From the NCBI RefSeq assembly GCF_024753135.1, contig NZ_JANUGP010000004.1, positions 62,001-126,000 on the forward strand: a DNA stretch of 64,000 nucleotides, given 5' to 3'. The DNA comes from Streptomyces pyxinicus. Lineage in GTDB: Bacteria; Actinomycetota; Actinomycetes; Streptomycetales; Streptomycetaceae. A model generated the notes under the pieces. That model did not search any database. It saw only the letters and a list, made by a program, of their open reading frames with translations, and was not told where the DNA came from. Made by a program: the position numbers and the translations under genes. Positions 34,658 to 43,894 of the stretch are shown here, piece by piece. The first letter of the stretch is position 1, and each line of letters begins with the position of its first letter.

Positions 34658-36795
34658 ACTCGTCTCCTAAAGGTCACCTGGAAGGCTGCTCCGCCGAGCC
34701 GACTGTTCACAAGGGCAAGCGCACCACCGTAGGCGTCTGCGACGCGCTCCCCCACGATTGCCAGACCAAGACCGCCACCATCTGGCTTGCTGGAAAAATA
34801 GGGCTCGAAGATAATTTCGCGAATTTCGGGCGGCACCCCGGGGCCACTGTCATCAATCACCAACGCCAAAGCCCCGTCTTCCAGTCTCTCCACTGTCAGT
34901 TCCACATGCCGTGAACCCTTTGGGACGTGCTGAAGCCAGTAGAGAGAGTTGTCCAGCAGATTAATGACAACCTCTTGCAGCTCGGCGGGATCAAGCGTGA
35001 CGGTCTCGTCGACTCCACCCACCCTGACATCAGCACCGACTTTGGCGGCCCGGCTTGCAAGAACGTCCACAGCCGAGTTGATCGTCTCCAGCATGCTGAC
35101 CTTCTTGGGCCGACCCCGACGACGGCCTCCGAAGGGTGCGATGCGTTTGAACAGCTGAGCCAGATAGTCCGCTTGCTTGTCGACTGTGCTGACGAGGCCG
35201 ACGGCCTCATCACGAAACTCACAAGCGTCAGCACCAGCCAGGACCCGATCGGCGTCCCGGGTGACTCGGCGTATCCGTCCGACAGACGACTGCCCGTCAT
35301 GCACAACCTCGTCTACGAGCCTGCCGAGCGTGGCGAGCCTCTGATAGCGGGCGAGTACCTCACGAACGTGCTCGACCCCAGCAATGATCCTGCGTTCTGC
35401 GTTGGCTACCACAGCCGCCAGCGCACGGTCGTTGGGGTGTGACCTGCGGACGGCTTCTGCGACATCGGTGATGTCGATCTCATCAAAGAGCCCCCGTCCC
35501 CGGGGCTCTTCAGGCTCACGTGTCCGTCTCCGTTGCTCGAGCCGAGCGCTCTCGAGTTCCGCGATGATTTCCGTGACGGCATCGCGCAGGCCGTCATAGG
35601 CAGGGCCTTGGAGCAGCCCTTCACGATTGGTTTGGTCCCGGAGATCGGGGTTCTCATCTGCGGAGATACTGACAGTACCGATTATCTGCGAGTTACTCAG
35701 CCGCATTCGGGGGTTGTTGACGCGTCGAGCGTCGAGCGTGAGCCAGTCGTCGCCCCGTTCCCCGAATGGCAGGACTCGGAACCCATCGCGGTAGACGCTC
35801 ACTCCAGCCCGCTGGTCGAGCAGATCACGAAACTGCTTGGTAGAAAGATTGAGTCCGCCCTCAGCAGTCAGCTGTGAGATCGCGTCACGGTCTCGGTCAT
35901 AGACCCGCAGGTCGATGGAGAAAGGGCCGCTGACAAGCGTCCCGTCAGCCCCCCGGTGCCGCGCGCTCCGGTCAAGGCCCACTTGGTGCCGGTACGGGGC
36001 CCTACCGGGGATCGTGATCTCCAGGTCCGCCGTTCCGTCGGCCGCCACGGAACCGGACAGCCGGTACGGAGGATTCATCAGCTCGGTCGGAGGTTCGATC
36101 GGCCCTGCCAACGCCTCGAACTCCTGCGGCAGGTCGAGAACAATCTCGAAATCCTGGTTGCCGTCCGCATCAGGCGGTGCGATGAGTCGGGAGAGATCCC
36201 GACGGAGAGCAAGGAGATCTCCCTCTCCCCAGCTGCGCGTGAAGCCTTCCAAAAGGAGCATTGTGCCACCTGAGCTGCACGGCCGATCGACACGTTCCCA
36301 GAGTGCGGCGACACGCCCGCCGTCCTGGAAGTCCCCCGCCGCTCGTTCAGTCACATCGAGCTCGACTTGGTCCAGATAGACGTCTGGATCCCTGAACTGG
36401 CGCCAGTCAACTCCGACTTCGACCTCGTCCGGCTCGCCCCACTGTCGACTGATCAAGGTCATCGAGTCAGCCAGACGAGCGGCGGCAAACCGTCCAACGC
36501 CCTTCTCACCCAGGACACGACGACCGTGGGGCGTGGTCCGCGTGCGCATCCGGTGCGGCGTTGCGATCTCCAACCAGATACCTGTGACGGTGTCGACAGT
36601 CATTCCCGATCCATCATCGAGGACTGCCAGCTGCCCGTGACCTTCTCGAAGCTCACCGGAGAAGCACAGGACAACGCAGTTCGCGTCGGCGTCGTAGGCG
36701 TTCTTGACCAGTTCTACGACTGCCACCGTCTCGCTACTGATGAGTTCTGTACCGATGGTGTGAAGCAGCCTCGCACGAGGGCGGAGCGTCGGCAT
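34654..36795 (-). CDS. Histidine kinase with an extra N-terminal Hsp90/MORC-like GHKL ATPase domain
   Basis: 713 residues from ATG 36795 (GGAGG seven bases upstream). It has two Bergerat ATPase modules. Residues 1-200: VVELVKNAYDADA (N-box Asn32), LAVLDDGSGM (60-65) and GEKGVGRFAAARLAD, the Hsp90/MORC/MutL type; then a transducer-like region to about 400. Residues 485-713: a kinase core with LGRLVDEVVHDGQSS (phosphoacceptor His499), NLLDNSLYW (Asn616), IDDSGPGVPP (G1) and the G2 box GGGLGLAIV. There are no membrane segments, so sensing is cytoplasmic. It is coupled by GTGA to the response regulator. The N-terminal module probably senses nucleic acid, damage or a nucleotide ligand through ATP-driven dimerisation; this is inference from MORC/MutL behaviour. 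Confidence 0.87.
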   Translation of the reverse strand: MPTLRPRARLLHTIGTELISSETVAVVELVKNAYDADANCVVLCFSGELREGHGQLAVLDDGSGMTVDTVTGIWLEIATPHRMRTRTTPHGRRVLGEKGVGRFAAARLADSMTLISRQWGEPDEVEVGVDWRQFRDPDVYLDQVELDVTERAAGDFQDGGRVAALWERVDRPCSSGGTMLLLEGFTRSWGEGDLLALRRDLSRLIAPPDADGNQDFEIVLDLPQEFEALAGPIEPPTELMNPPYRLSGSVAADGTADLEITIPGRAPYRHQVGLDRSARHRGADGTLVSGPFSIDLRVYDRDRDAISQLTAEGGLNLSTKQFRDLLDQRAGVSVYRDGFRVLPFGERGDDWLTLDARRVNNPRMRLSNSQIIGTVSISADENPDLRDQTNREGLLQGPAYDGLRDAVTEIIAELESARLEQRRRTREPEEPRGRGLFDEIDITDVAEAVRRSHPNDRALAAVVANAERRIIAGVEHVREVLARYQRLATLGRLVDEVVHDGQSSVGRIRRVTRDADRVLAGADACEFRDEAVGLVSTVDKQADYLAQLFKRIAPFGGRRRGRPKKVSMLETINSAVDVLASRAAKVGADVRVGGVDETVTLDPAELQEVVINLLDNSLYWLQHVPKGSRHVELTVERLEDGALALVIDDSGPGVPPEIREIIFEPYFSSKPDGGGLGLAIVGERVADAYGGALALVNSRLGGAAFQVTFRRRV

Positions 36796-37052
36796 GGTGA
36801 CCTCCCGACAGCTGATGGTAGATCACCACACGGTTCTATGTTGTCTTCGGCCACGTCGGCGCCGGCGGTGACATCGCGAAGAGGTTCCACGCGGCTGACG
36901 CGGCAGGCCGGAGGGCGATGGGAACAGCTCCCATCTGGCCGAGACCGTGGCATCGTCGGCCACCGGCAGCACACCCCGAATCCATGATGCTGGCGGTGGG
37001 GAAGGGCAGCACCTGGCCGAAACAGCCGAGCAGTAATACGCTGCGGCCCTGA

Positions 37053-38063
37053 CTACGCGCGGGATCGTTTGCCGAGCCAATGTGCATCAAGCCAGACCCG
37101 ATGTTCAGGTCGCAGCTGCACCGCCACGGGCTGGCCGTGCAGTTGCGCGTAGCACTGATAGCTGTGAAGGCTCGGGATCACGTCGAGGGTCCCGGAGGCC
37201 AAGTCCACCGCGATGTGGCCGAGATCGAAGAGCCTGTGAATGTCACGGCGCAGAAGCAGCCCGCCGTGTTCGTGATGCTCGCCACTCTCGGCGTAGCTGT
37301 AGAGGTGCGCCGCTTCCAGGGCGTCGGCCGGTGTGGGCCCTGTGAACGCGCAAACTTCGCCCTGCTCTCGCAGCAACCGCGCGCGGAACGCCTCTTGACC
37401 GACGCGCGTTCGCACGATCGACTCCCTGTGACCCCCTGCTACGGCCAGGCGAGCGGCTGCGGCTATGTCCTTGACGGTGCTGGCCTGACCGGTGGCATCG
37501 AGAAGTGCCTCCCGTAGCCGCTCCCATCGCGCAGGGCGCATACTCAGCTGCGACTTCGGAGAATCGCAGAGGGCCCGAAGCTCGGAGCCCGAGAGGAGAC
37601 CGCGCCCGTTCACCCATCTCTTGCCATGTACAGACCGGTAGGTAGTCACCGACTTGGTCTTCTGGCGCGGGGCGGGAAAGAGATGTCCGCACTTGCCGCA
37701 GCGGTAGGCCGGCTTCTCCCGCTGGCGCCGCTTGATGTCGGCCTTGCCGCAATGTGGGCAGGAGTACAGGGTCTTCTCGGCAGAAGCGATGTCGATGGCC
37801 TCTATCACCGAGACGCCGATGAGCTCCCTTCTGTCCCACAGGGCTATGACGTCCCCCACCGAGACGCGGGCATGGTTTTGAACGGTGTCGTCCCAGCTGT
37901 AGTGCTGAGATGCACTGTCGTCATAGCCGTCGTTCCCGGCGTGCTCCCGGCCCTTCCCCAGCGCCAGCATCAACCACGCGGTGACCACATTGTCAGTGGC
38001 CAAGTCAGCTCGCAGATCGGCTGGTTCGTCACGGCTGACCTCCGTCTCGATCTCGACAATCAT
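37053..38063 (-). CDS. HNH endonuclease with EVE/PUA-like and zinc-ribbon modules
   Basis: 336 residues from ATG 38063. Residues 15-95 resemble an EVE/PUA-type base-binding fold (SVGDVIALWDRRELIGVSVI). Residues 98-130 form a zinc ribbon, CPHCGKADIKRR...YRCGKCGH. Residues 150-240 are helical. Residues 245-336 are an HNH nuclease: VCAFTGPTPADALEAAHLYS, then GGLLLRRDIHRLFDLGHIAVD. The combination suggests a restriction enzyme that recognises modified bases, as in type IV McrA-like enzymes with EVE/SRA readers; this is inference. It is divergent from the MORC-Z1 operon and lies upstream of the kinase gene on the same strand with a 257-bp gap. Confidence 0.83.
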   Translation of the reverse strand: MIVEIETEVSRDEPADLRADLATDNVVTAWLMLALGKGREHAGNDGYDDSASQHYSWDDTVQNHARVSVGDVIALWDRRELIGVSVIEAIDIASAEKTLYSCPHCGKADIKRRQREKPAYRCGKCGHLFPAPRQKTKSVTTYRSVHGKRWVNGRGLLSGSELRALCDSPKSQLSMRPARWERLREALLDATGQASTVKDIAAAARLAVAGGHRESIVRTRVGQEAFRARLLREQGEVCAFTGPTPADALEAAHLYSYAESGEHHEHGGLLLRRDIHRLFDLGHIAVDLASGTLDVIPSLHSYQCYAQLHGQPVAVQLRPEHRVWLDAHWLGKRSRA

Positions 38064-38559
38064 GCGCCAATCATGCCGGAGGGGCCGGCGCGTAGGCACC
38101 CCAGCCGTCGTCGCAGAAGACCCCGCCTGATTTCGTTGCCTAGCCTCGGCCACGTTCACGCAGAGCCACAACCGGTGAACGTCAGATCGAGGCACCAACC
38201 AGACTGGATCGAGACGGATTTGTCGCCAAAAGATCTTTCCCTGTGGGAAGTCGTCAGGTCCATCTTGATGCGCTGGGGCTGGCCCCTGGCCACTGGCGTC
38301 CCCTGTTCCGGTAAAGGGCGACGAGACAGACAGAGGTCTCGGCCCCATCCCACCTCCCGAAACCACGGGTCCGGCGAACTCCGGCCAGCATGCGGTGCTG
38401 CTCACGTAGCATCGATTGGTGGTGGAGTGTGTCGCCCTGAGTGAACGAACGCACGCAGCGGTCCCTCTTGGTTTGGGGTCGCATCCGCCCGGTTGCAACG
38501 AGTCTCCGGGACGGTCACCTCCGGAGAACAACGTCACGGGGAAGCAGAGCCGGGCACAT
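38064..38559. other. Divergent promoter region between HNH and MORC genes
   Basis: 496 bp without a supported gene. It must carry the promoters for the HNH nuclease (leftward) and the MORC-Z1 operon (rightward). No clear operator or hairpin was seen, and frames across it have no family resemblance. Confidence 0.5.
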
Positions 38560-40038
38560 ATGAAGTACGACATCGCCGCCCCCGAGCCGGCGGGCATGGT
38601 GGCTTCGCTCAGCTCGCTGGGTTACTCGCTGCCAGCTGCCGTCGCCGACCTCGTGGACAACAGCATCTCCGTCGAGGCCCGGACCATCGATGTGGAGTTC
38701 ACCTGGGCCGGCGCCGACTCCTGGATCGCGGTTGTCGACGACGGCTGGGGCATGACCGCCGAGGAACTCGTCACGGCCATGACGGTGGCCGCCCGCGGCC
38801 CCGCGACTCCACGCTCGGCCACCGACCTCGGCCGGTTCGGCGTCGGCCTCAAGTCCGCCTCGTTCTCCCAGGCCAGGCAGCTCACCGTGAGCTCGGCCAA
38901 GGCCAGGGGACAGTGGCACACCCGGACCTGGGACCTTGACGTCGTCGAACAGTCCGGCCAGTGGCGGTTGCTCCACGACGCGAACACCGAAACCATGGTC
39001 GTACTGGACAGACTCCGGGGGGATTCCGACCACGGCACCATCGTTCTCTGGCGGCGGCTCAACGGATACCACGCTGCTGAAGTGAGTGCTGGTGACGAGG
39101 GCACCCAGAAGCAGTTCTACGCAGAGGCGACGCGTACCGAGTCACACCTCGGCATGGTCTTCGCCCGGTTCCTCACCGGTACCCGGCGCCGTAACCTGCG
39201 GGTACGCGGAACCACGGTGGAAGCCTGGGATCCCTTCCTTCACAACCATCCCTCGGTACAGCCCCTCCAGCCGGAGGAGCTGCCACTGGGTGCCAGCTCG
39301 GTTCGAGTCGAGGCGTTCATCCTGCCCGGCTCCCACCGGCTCAGCTCAGAGGAGTACGCCCAGGCAGCCGGCCCTGAAGGCTGGCTCGACCAGCAGGGCT
39401 TCTACGTGTACCGCCGGAACCGACTGATCCTCGCCGGTGACTGGCTGGGGCAACGGGGAATGCGACGTGAGGAGAAGTACAACCTGGCGCGCATCGCCGT
39501 GGACATCCCGACCGAGACGGACGCCGAGTGGAGCGTCGACGTGAGGAAGTCGAGCGTCGTCCCGCCCGTCGCCCTCCGGCCGCATCTCAACCGCATCGCG
39601 CGCAAGGCCCGGTCGACCGCGGCGGACGTGCTCCGGTACCGGGGACAGGTCGCCGCCCGCACTCACGGCGACCCACTGTCGTACGCGTGGCTCGTACGTC
39701 GCCCCGAAGGCAGAGTCACCTGCAAGATCAACCGCAGCCACCCGTTGGTCCAGTCCGCCCTGCGTCCGGGCGGCAACACAAGCGCCGACGTACGCGCGTT
39801 GATCCGTCTCCTTGAGGAGACGATCCCCGTCGCGGCGCTGCGCGTGATGCACGAGACCGACAGCAGCGACGATCCAGAACCGTTCGGCGGCCCGGGCCCG
39901 GCTGACGACGCGGCCGTCGAGGTCGCACAGCGCATCTACGAGTCACTGGTCTCGGGTGGCCGTTCTCCGTCCGCCGCCAAAGATCGGCTGAGGACCATGC
40001 CGCCCTTCGACCAGCTGCAGGGTTTCTGGAGCAGATGA
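38560..40038 (+). CDS. MORC/MutL-type GHKL ATPase, first gene of the Mza-like operon (MzaA-like)
   Basis: 492 residues from ATG 38560. Bergerat-fold motifs are intact: AAVADLVDNSISVEA with Asn34, VVDDGWGM (58-65) and DLGRFGVGLKSASFSQ. An S5-like second domain follows (ELPLGASSVRVEAFILPG, GFYVYRRNRLILAGDWLG), as in MORC, MutL and Hsp90. In prokaryotes this subfamily is encoded with Z1, DUF4420 and AIPR proteins in predicted restriction or anti-phage systems, and the same order follows here. Its ATP-driven clamp is presumed to load on DNA and trigger the partner nucleases. The stop overlaps an ATG (ATGA) of the Z1 frame, though the latter's better start is 62 bp further on. Confidence 0.9.
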   Translation: MKYDIAAPEPAGMVASLSSLGYSLPAAVADLVDNSISVEARTIDVEFTWAGADSWIAVVDDGWGMTAEELVTAMTVAARGPATPRSATDLGRFGVGLKSASFSQARQLTVSSAKARGQWHTRTWDLDVVEQSGQWRLLHDANTETMVVLDRLRGDSDHGTIVLWRRLNGYHAAEVSAGDEGTQKQFYAEATRTESHLGMVFARFLTGTRRRNLRVRGTTVEAWDPFLHNHPSVQPLQPEELPLGASSVRVEAFILPGSHRLSSEEYAQAAGPEGWLDQQGFYVYRRNRLILAGDWLGQRGMRREEKYNLARIAVDIPTETDAEWSVDVRKSSVVPPVALRPHLNRIARKARSTAADVLRYRGQVAARTHGDPLSYAWLVRRPEGRVTCKINRSHPLVQSALRPGGNTSADVRALIRLLEETIPVAALRVMHETDSSDDPEPFGGPGPADDAAVEVAQRIYESLVSGGRSPSAAKDRLRTMPPFDQLQGFWSR

Positions 40039-40100
40039 CGCATTGTCAGTGGCCGCCCCTACGCTCCCAGACATCGACTTCGTCCGACCGGAGGTTCCAC

Positions 40101-42878
40101 GTGAGCGACGTTCCCGATGACCCCATGGCCAAGGCCCGCCGCCTAGTGCTCAGTTTCCTGCCTCAGGACCGGCAGCCGAAGTCCGACGAGGTGTACAACG
40201 CGGTCAACGTCATCTTCGGCATGATGGCCGCGCAGGGTGAGGCCGTCGACCGGGACGTGCTGGTCAAGGAGATCGAGGCCCTGACCGCCGTCTTCCAGGA
40301 GCGGTCCCTCGCCCTCACCGAGGGCGAGGGCCACGAACCGTGGCTGCCCGAGGCGAAGAACGACCGCGACTGGGACTTCTGGGAGCGCTACCGCAGGTAC
40401 CTCGAGGACGTGGTCAACCTCCCGCCGTGGGTCGTGCGGCGGCTGGACCAGAGCTCGGACGACGTACTGAGCCAGCTGGAGGACCCCCGCCGTCCGGGAC
40501 CGTGGCGCCGCCGGGGCCTGGTGATCGGCCAGGTGCAGTCGGGAAAAACCGGCCAGTACATCGGGCTCACGGCGAAGGCGGTGGACGCCGGCTACCGCTT
40601 CATCGTGGTGCTCGCAGGCATCCACAACGACCTCCGCAGCCAGACCCAACTCCGGATCGACGAGGGGCTCCTGGGCTTCGACACCCAGAACCAGAGCCGC
40701 TCGGACGAGAACGGGCGTTCCCGCGCGATAGGTGTGGGCAAGATGCCGCTGGTGAAGAAGCTCAAGATCGCCTCACCGACCAACAGCGGCGAGAAGGGGG
40801 ACTTCGGTCTCGCGACAGCGAAGGCGATCAACTTCCCCCTGGGTGACTTCCCCGTCGTCCTCGTCGTCAAGAAGCACTACAAGATTCTCGAGTACGTACG
40901 TAAGTGGGTACTGGACGTACACGGTGTCGAGGACGAGAACGGCGACAAGGTAATCAGCGACCTCCCGCTGTTCGTCATCGACGACGAGGCCGACAACGCC
41001 TCCATCAACACGGTGCGTGACCCGGAAGCGGATCCGACCAAGACCAACGCGGCCATCCGCAAGCTCATGAAAAGCTTCGACAAGTCCGCGTACGTGGGCT
41101 ACACGGCCACGCCGTTCGCCAACATCTACATCGACCCGGAGGCGGACCACTCCGAGGCGGGTGAGGACCTGTTCCCCGCCAGCTTCATCCGCAGCCTGCC
41201 GTCCCCGTCGAACTACCTCGGTCCCGAAAGGGTCTTCGGCCTCCAAGTGGAAGATGAGGATGAGGACGACGTACAGGCTCTGCCGCTCGTCCGGCACGTG
41301 GACGACAGTGACGCCTGGCTCCCCTCCGGCCACAAGTCGGGCGACGTCCCCACCGGAGACCTGCCGAAGTCGCTGCGTGAGGCGATCCTCTCCTTCGTAC
41401 TCTCCTGCGCCGCCCGCCGAGCCCGGGGACAGGCGAAGGTCCACAACTCGATGCTGGTGCACGTCACCCGTTTCACCGCTGTGCAGACCCTGGTGCACGA
41501 GCAGGTCCAGGACCACCTACACCTCGTCGTGGACATGATGCGGGACCGCTACGGAAAGGGCCCCGAGATCCGTGCCGAGTTCCGTTCCCTGTGGGAGAGG
41601 GACTTCACCCCGACCACTGACTGCTTCGAGCCCGAACAGGCCGAGCGCCTGACTTGGGATCAGGTCTCCGACCAGCTACTGCCGGCCCTCCGGAAGATCC
41701 AGGTCAAGACCGTGAACGGCTCCTCCAAGGACGCCCTCGACTATTACGACAACCGCAGGAACGGCCTCTCGGTGATCGCCATCGGAGGGCAGAAGCTATC
41801 CCGCGGCCTCACCCTTGAGGGCCTGACGGTCAGTTACTACCTGCGGCCGTCGAAGACGTACGACACGCTCCTGCAGATGGGCCGGTGGTTCGGCTACCGC
41901 CCCGGGTACGAGGACCTGTGCCGCCTCTACACCATGCCGGCCCTCGAGGACGCCTATGTGGAGGTCACAGCCGCCACCGACGAACTGCGCAGGGAGGTCG
42001 AGGAAATGGCGACTCTCGGCCTCACTCCGAAACAGTTTGGGCTCAAGGTGCGGGCCTCCTCGCTGGGCCTCACGGTGACAGCAGCCAACAAGATGCGGCA
42101 GAGCACGAAGATCATGCTCAGCTACTCCGGCGAAGGGCCGGAGACCGTGATCTTCAATCTCGCGAGGGGCACCGTCGAGCGCAACTACCAGGCCCTGGAA
42201 TCGCTCGTCCGTCGCATGGACGCGATCACCAAGCCGGTCCCTGCCCAAGCGCCGAACGGCAAGGTCCGGTGGAACGACGTGCCTGCGGAGATCGTCTCCG
42301 AGTTCCTGACCACCTACGAGACCGACCGCATGGCACAGCGTGTCCGCCCAAGGCTCATCGCGAAGTACGTGGATCAGTGCACGAGGGTGGGTGAGCTCGG
42401 CAGCTGGACTGTCTGTCTGGTCGGGAGCACGACGTCGGACATTCCTAGGGAGATCGCCGGGCACAAGGTCGGCCTCGTGACCCGTAAGGCACTCAACCCC
42501 AAGTTCGGAGACGAGGGTCGGTACACGATCCGCAGGGTGCTCAGCCCGCCGGACGAGATGATCGACCTCGACGACGACCAGAAGGAGGCGGCCCGCGCAG
42601 CCGCTGAGAAGGCCGCGAAGTTGCAGGACAAGGCGTCGGCCTCCAAGACTCCGGCCGGCCCGCATATCCGGCGACAGCGGAGGACCGACCAAGGACTGCT
42701 GCTCGTCTACCCCCTCACTGTGCCGGACGCATCCGAAGCCGGTCAGACGACTCCCGTCGTGGGATTCCAGGTGAGTTTCCCGCACTCCGAGTACCAGGCC
42801 AAGACCGAGTACGAGGCCAACGCCATCTGGCTGCAGGAGGACATCTACACCAAGGACGAGGAGGATGACGAGGCGTGA
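40101..42878 (+). CDS. Z1-domain helicase-like ATPase (MzaB-like)
   Basis: 925 residues from GTG 40101, which has GGAGG six bases upstream; an ATG at 40035 overlapping the previous stop has no such site. The P-loop GQVQSGKT is at residues 143-150, Walker B at LFVIDDEADNAS, and the motif III-like YVGYTATPFANIYID follows. The Z1 domain proper includes IGGQKLSRGLTLEGLTVSYY and QMGRWFGYRPGYEDLCRLY with its arginine-rich helicase motif. It is a superfamily II helicase-like DNA translocase, cytoplasmic, acting with the MORC ATPase and two downstream nuclease-type proteins. The C-terminal region has a charged Lys/Ala coiled segment. It overlaps the next gene by GTGA. Confidence 0.92.
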   Translation: MSDVPDDPMAKARRLVLSFLPQDRQPKSDEVYNAVNVIFGMMAAQGEAVDRDVLVKEIEALTAVFQERSLALTEGEGHEPWLPEAKNDRDWDFWERYRRYLEDVVNLPPWVVRRLDQSSDDVLSQLEDPRRPGPWRRRGLVIGQVQSGKTGQYIGLTAKAVDAGYRFIVVLAGIHNDLRSQTQLRIDEGLLGFDTQNQSRSDENGRSRAIGVGKMPLVKKLKIASPTNSGEKGDFGLATAKAINFPLGDFPVVLVVKKHYKILEYVRKWVLDVHGVEDENGDKVISDLPLFVIDDEADNASINTVRDPEADPTKTNAAIRKLMKSFDKSAYVGYTATPFANIYIDPEADHSEAGEDLFPASFIRSLPSPSNYLGPERVFGLQVEDEDEDDVQALPLVRHVDDSDAWLPSGHKSGDVPTGDLPKSLREAILSFVLSCAARRARGQAKVHNSMLVHVTRFTAVQTLVHEQVQDHLHLVVDMMRDRYGKGPEIRAEFRSLWERDFTPTTDCFEPEQAERLTWDQVSDQLLPALRKIQVKTVNGSSKDALDYYDNRRNGLSVIAIGGQKLSRGLTLEGLTVSYYLRPSKTYDTLLQMGRWFGYRPGYEDLCRLYTMPALEDAYVEVTAATDELRREVEEMATLGLTPKQFGLKVRASSLGLTVTAANKMRQSTKIMLSYSGEGPETVIFNLARGTVERNYQALESLVRRMDAITKPVPAQAPNGKVRWNDVPAEIVSEFLTTYETDRMAQRVRPRLIAKYVDQCTRVGELGSWTVCLVGSTTSDIPREIAGHKVGLVTRKALNPKFGDEGRYTIRRVLSPPDEMIDLDDDQKEAARAAAEKAAKLQDKASASKTPAGPHIRRQRRTDQGLLLVYPLTVPDASEAGQTTPVVGFQVSFPHSEYQAKTEYEANAIWLQEDIYTKDEEDDEA

Positions 42879-43894
42879 CGGTCACCGACATCACCGAGGA
42901 CGAGTGGCAGGAACTGGAGAGCCCACAGGACACCCCAGGGCGCTCCAGTATCCGCATGTACCCGGATTCCCCGCTCGACATCTTCCTCTCCGTCTCCCAC
43001 CCCGAACGGCAGCGCATGCTGGTCTTCCGTACGGACGCCCGCTCCGCTGACCCCGTCGTACGGTCGGTCGGCCGTCTGCCGAGGGCCGCCGGGATAGAGA
43101 TGAACCTGAGCGCGGTGTCCCGCCTGGAGTACGAGCTGCAGGTGATCCTGACCGAGAACGCGCTCCGGGAGGTGTTCAACCCGCTTGTCGCGGACGTGGC
43201 CGCCACTGCGCAGGCGGCTTCGGGAGCTGCCGACGCCCTGGCTGCCGCCGTGGCGCGGTTCGGTAGGTGGCAGGACCTGCTGCGTGCCGTCAGCACGGAC
43301 GGACTCAGCCCCGAGGCTCGGCGTGGGATGTACGGCGAACTCCTGCTGTTGGGAGACACCCTGATCGCAGAGCTCTCCCAGTCCGAGGCAGTCGACGCCT
43401 GGACCGGCCCCACGGGGACCAACCAGGACTTCCAGCTGCCGGACGCGGCCATCGAGACCAAGGTCAGCACCGCCAAGCGACCCCGGAACATCCGGATCGC
43501 GAGCGAGAGACAGCTGGACAGCACCGGTACCCCTGCCCTCCTCTTGGCCTTCGCACAGCTGGACGAGCGGCGCGGAGGCTCTGGCGAGAGCCTGAACAGG
43601 CGAGTCGACCGCATTCGGCAGCAGCTCACGAACCCCGCCGCCCGAGCCCGATTCGACGGCCTGCTCATTCAGGCTGGCTACCTGCCGGCACACCGGGACT
43701 GCTACGACGAGCCTCGGTACACCGTGCGGGACCTGCGCTTCTGGCACGTACGAGACGGCTTCCCCAGGCTGACCGAGTCCGACCTCCCCGAAGGGGTCGG
43801 CGACTGCTCGTACCAGGTGAGCACCTCGGGTCTGGACGCCTTCCGCGCACAGATCGACGAGGTGCGGGAGATGATCGGGGGACCCCATGGCTGA
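42875..43894 (+). CDS. DUF4420-type PD-(D/E)xK nuclease (MzaC-like)
   Basis: 339 residues from GTG 42875 (GTGA overlap with the Z1 stop). The nuclease signature is visible at about residues 152-205: the acidic helix GMYGELLLLGD, then NQDFQLPDAAIETKVSTAK, giving the D...ExK active site. The N-terminus (SSIRMYPDSPLDIFLSV, QRMLVFRT) and the C-terminus (FWHVRDGFPRLTESDLPEGVGDCSYQV) match the DUF4420 family, which is regularly found between Z1 and AIPR genes. It is probably the DNA-cutting subunit. Translation is coupled on both sides: the next gene begins eight bases before its stop. Confidence 0.87.
   Translation: MTVTDITEDEWQELESPQDTPGRSSIRMYPDSPLDIFLSVSHPERQRMLVFRTDARSADPVVRSVGRLPRAAGIEMNLSAVSRLEYELQVILTENALREVFNPLVADVAATAQAASGAADALAAAVARFGRWQDLLRAVSTDGLSPEARRGMYGELLLLGDTLIAELSQSEAVDAWTGPTGTNQDFQLPDAAIETKVSTAKRPRNIRIASERQLDSTGTPALLLAFAQLDERRGGSGESLNRRVDRIRQQLTNPAARARFDGLLIQAGYLPAHRDCYDEPRYTVRDLRFWHVRDGFPRLTESDLPEGVGDCSYQVSTSGLDAFRAQIDEVREMIGGPHG

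Noticed and set aside
37053-38597. 514-residue version of the HNH nuclease starting far upstream
   Set aside because: The extra N-terminal 178 residues are low-similarity intergenic translation; the domain-containing part begins at ATG 38063.
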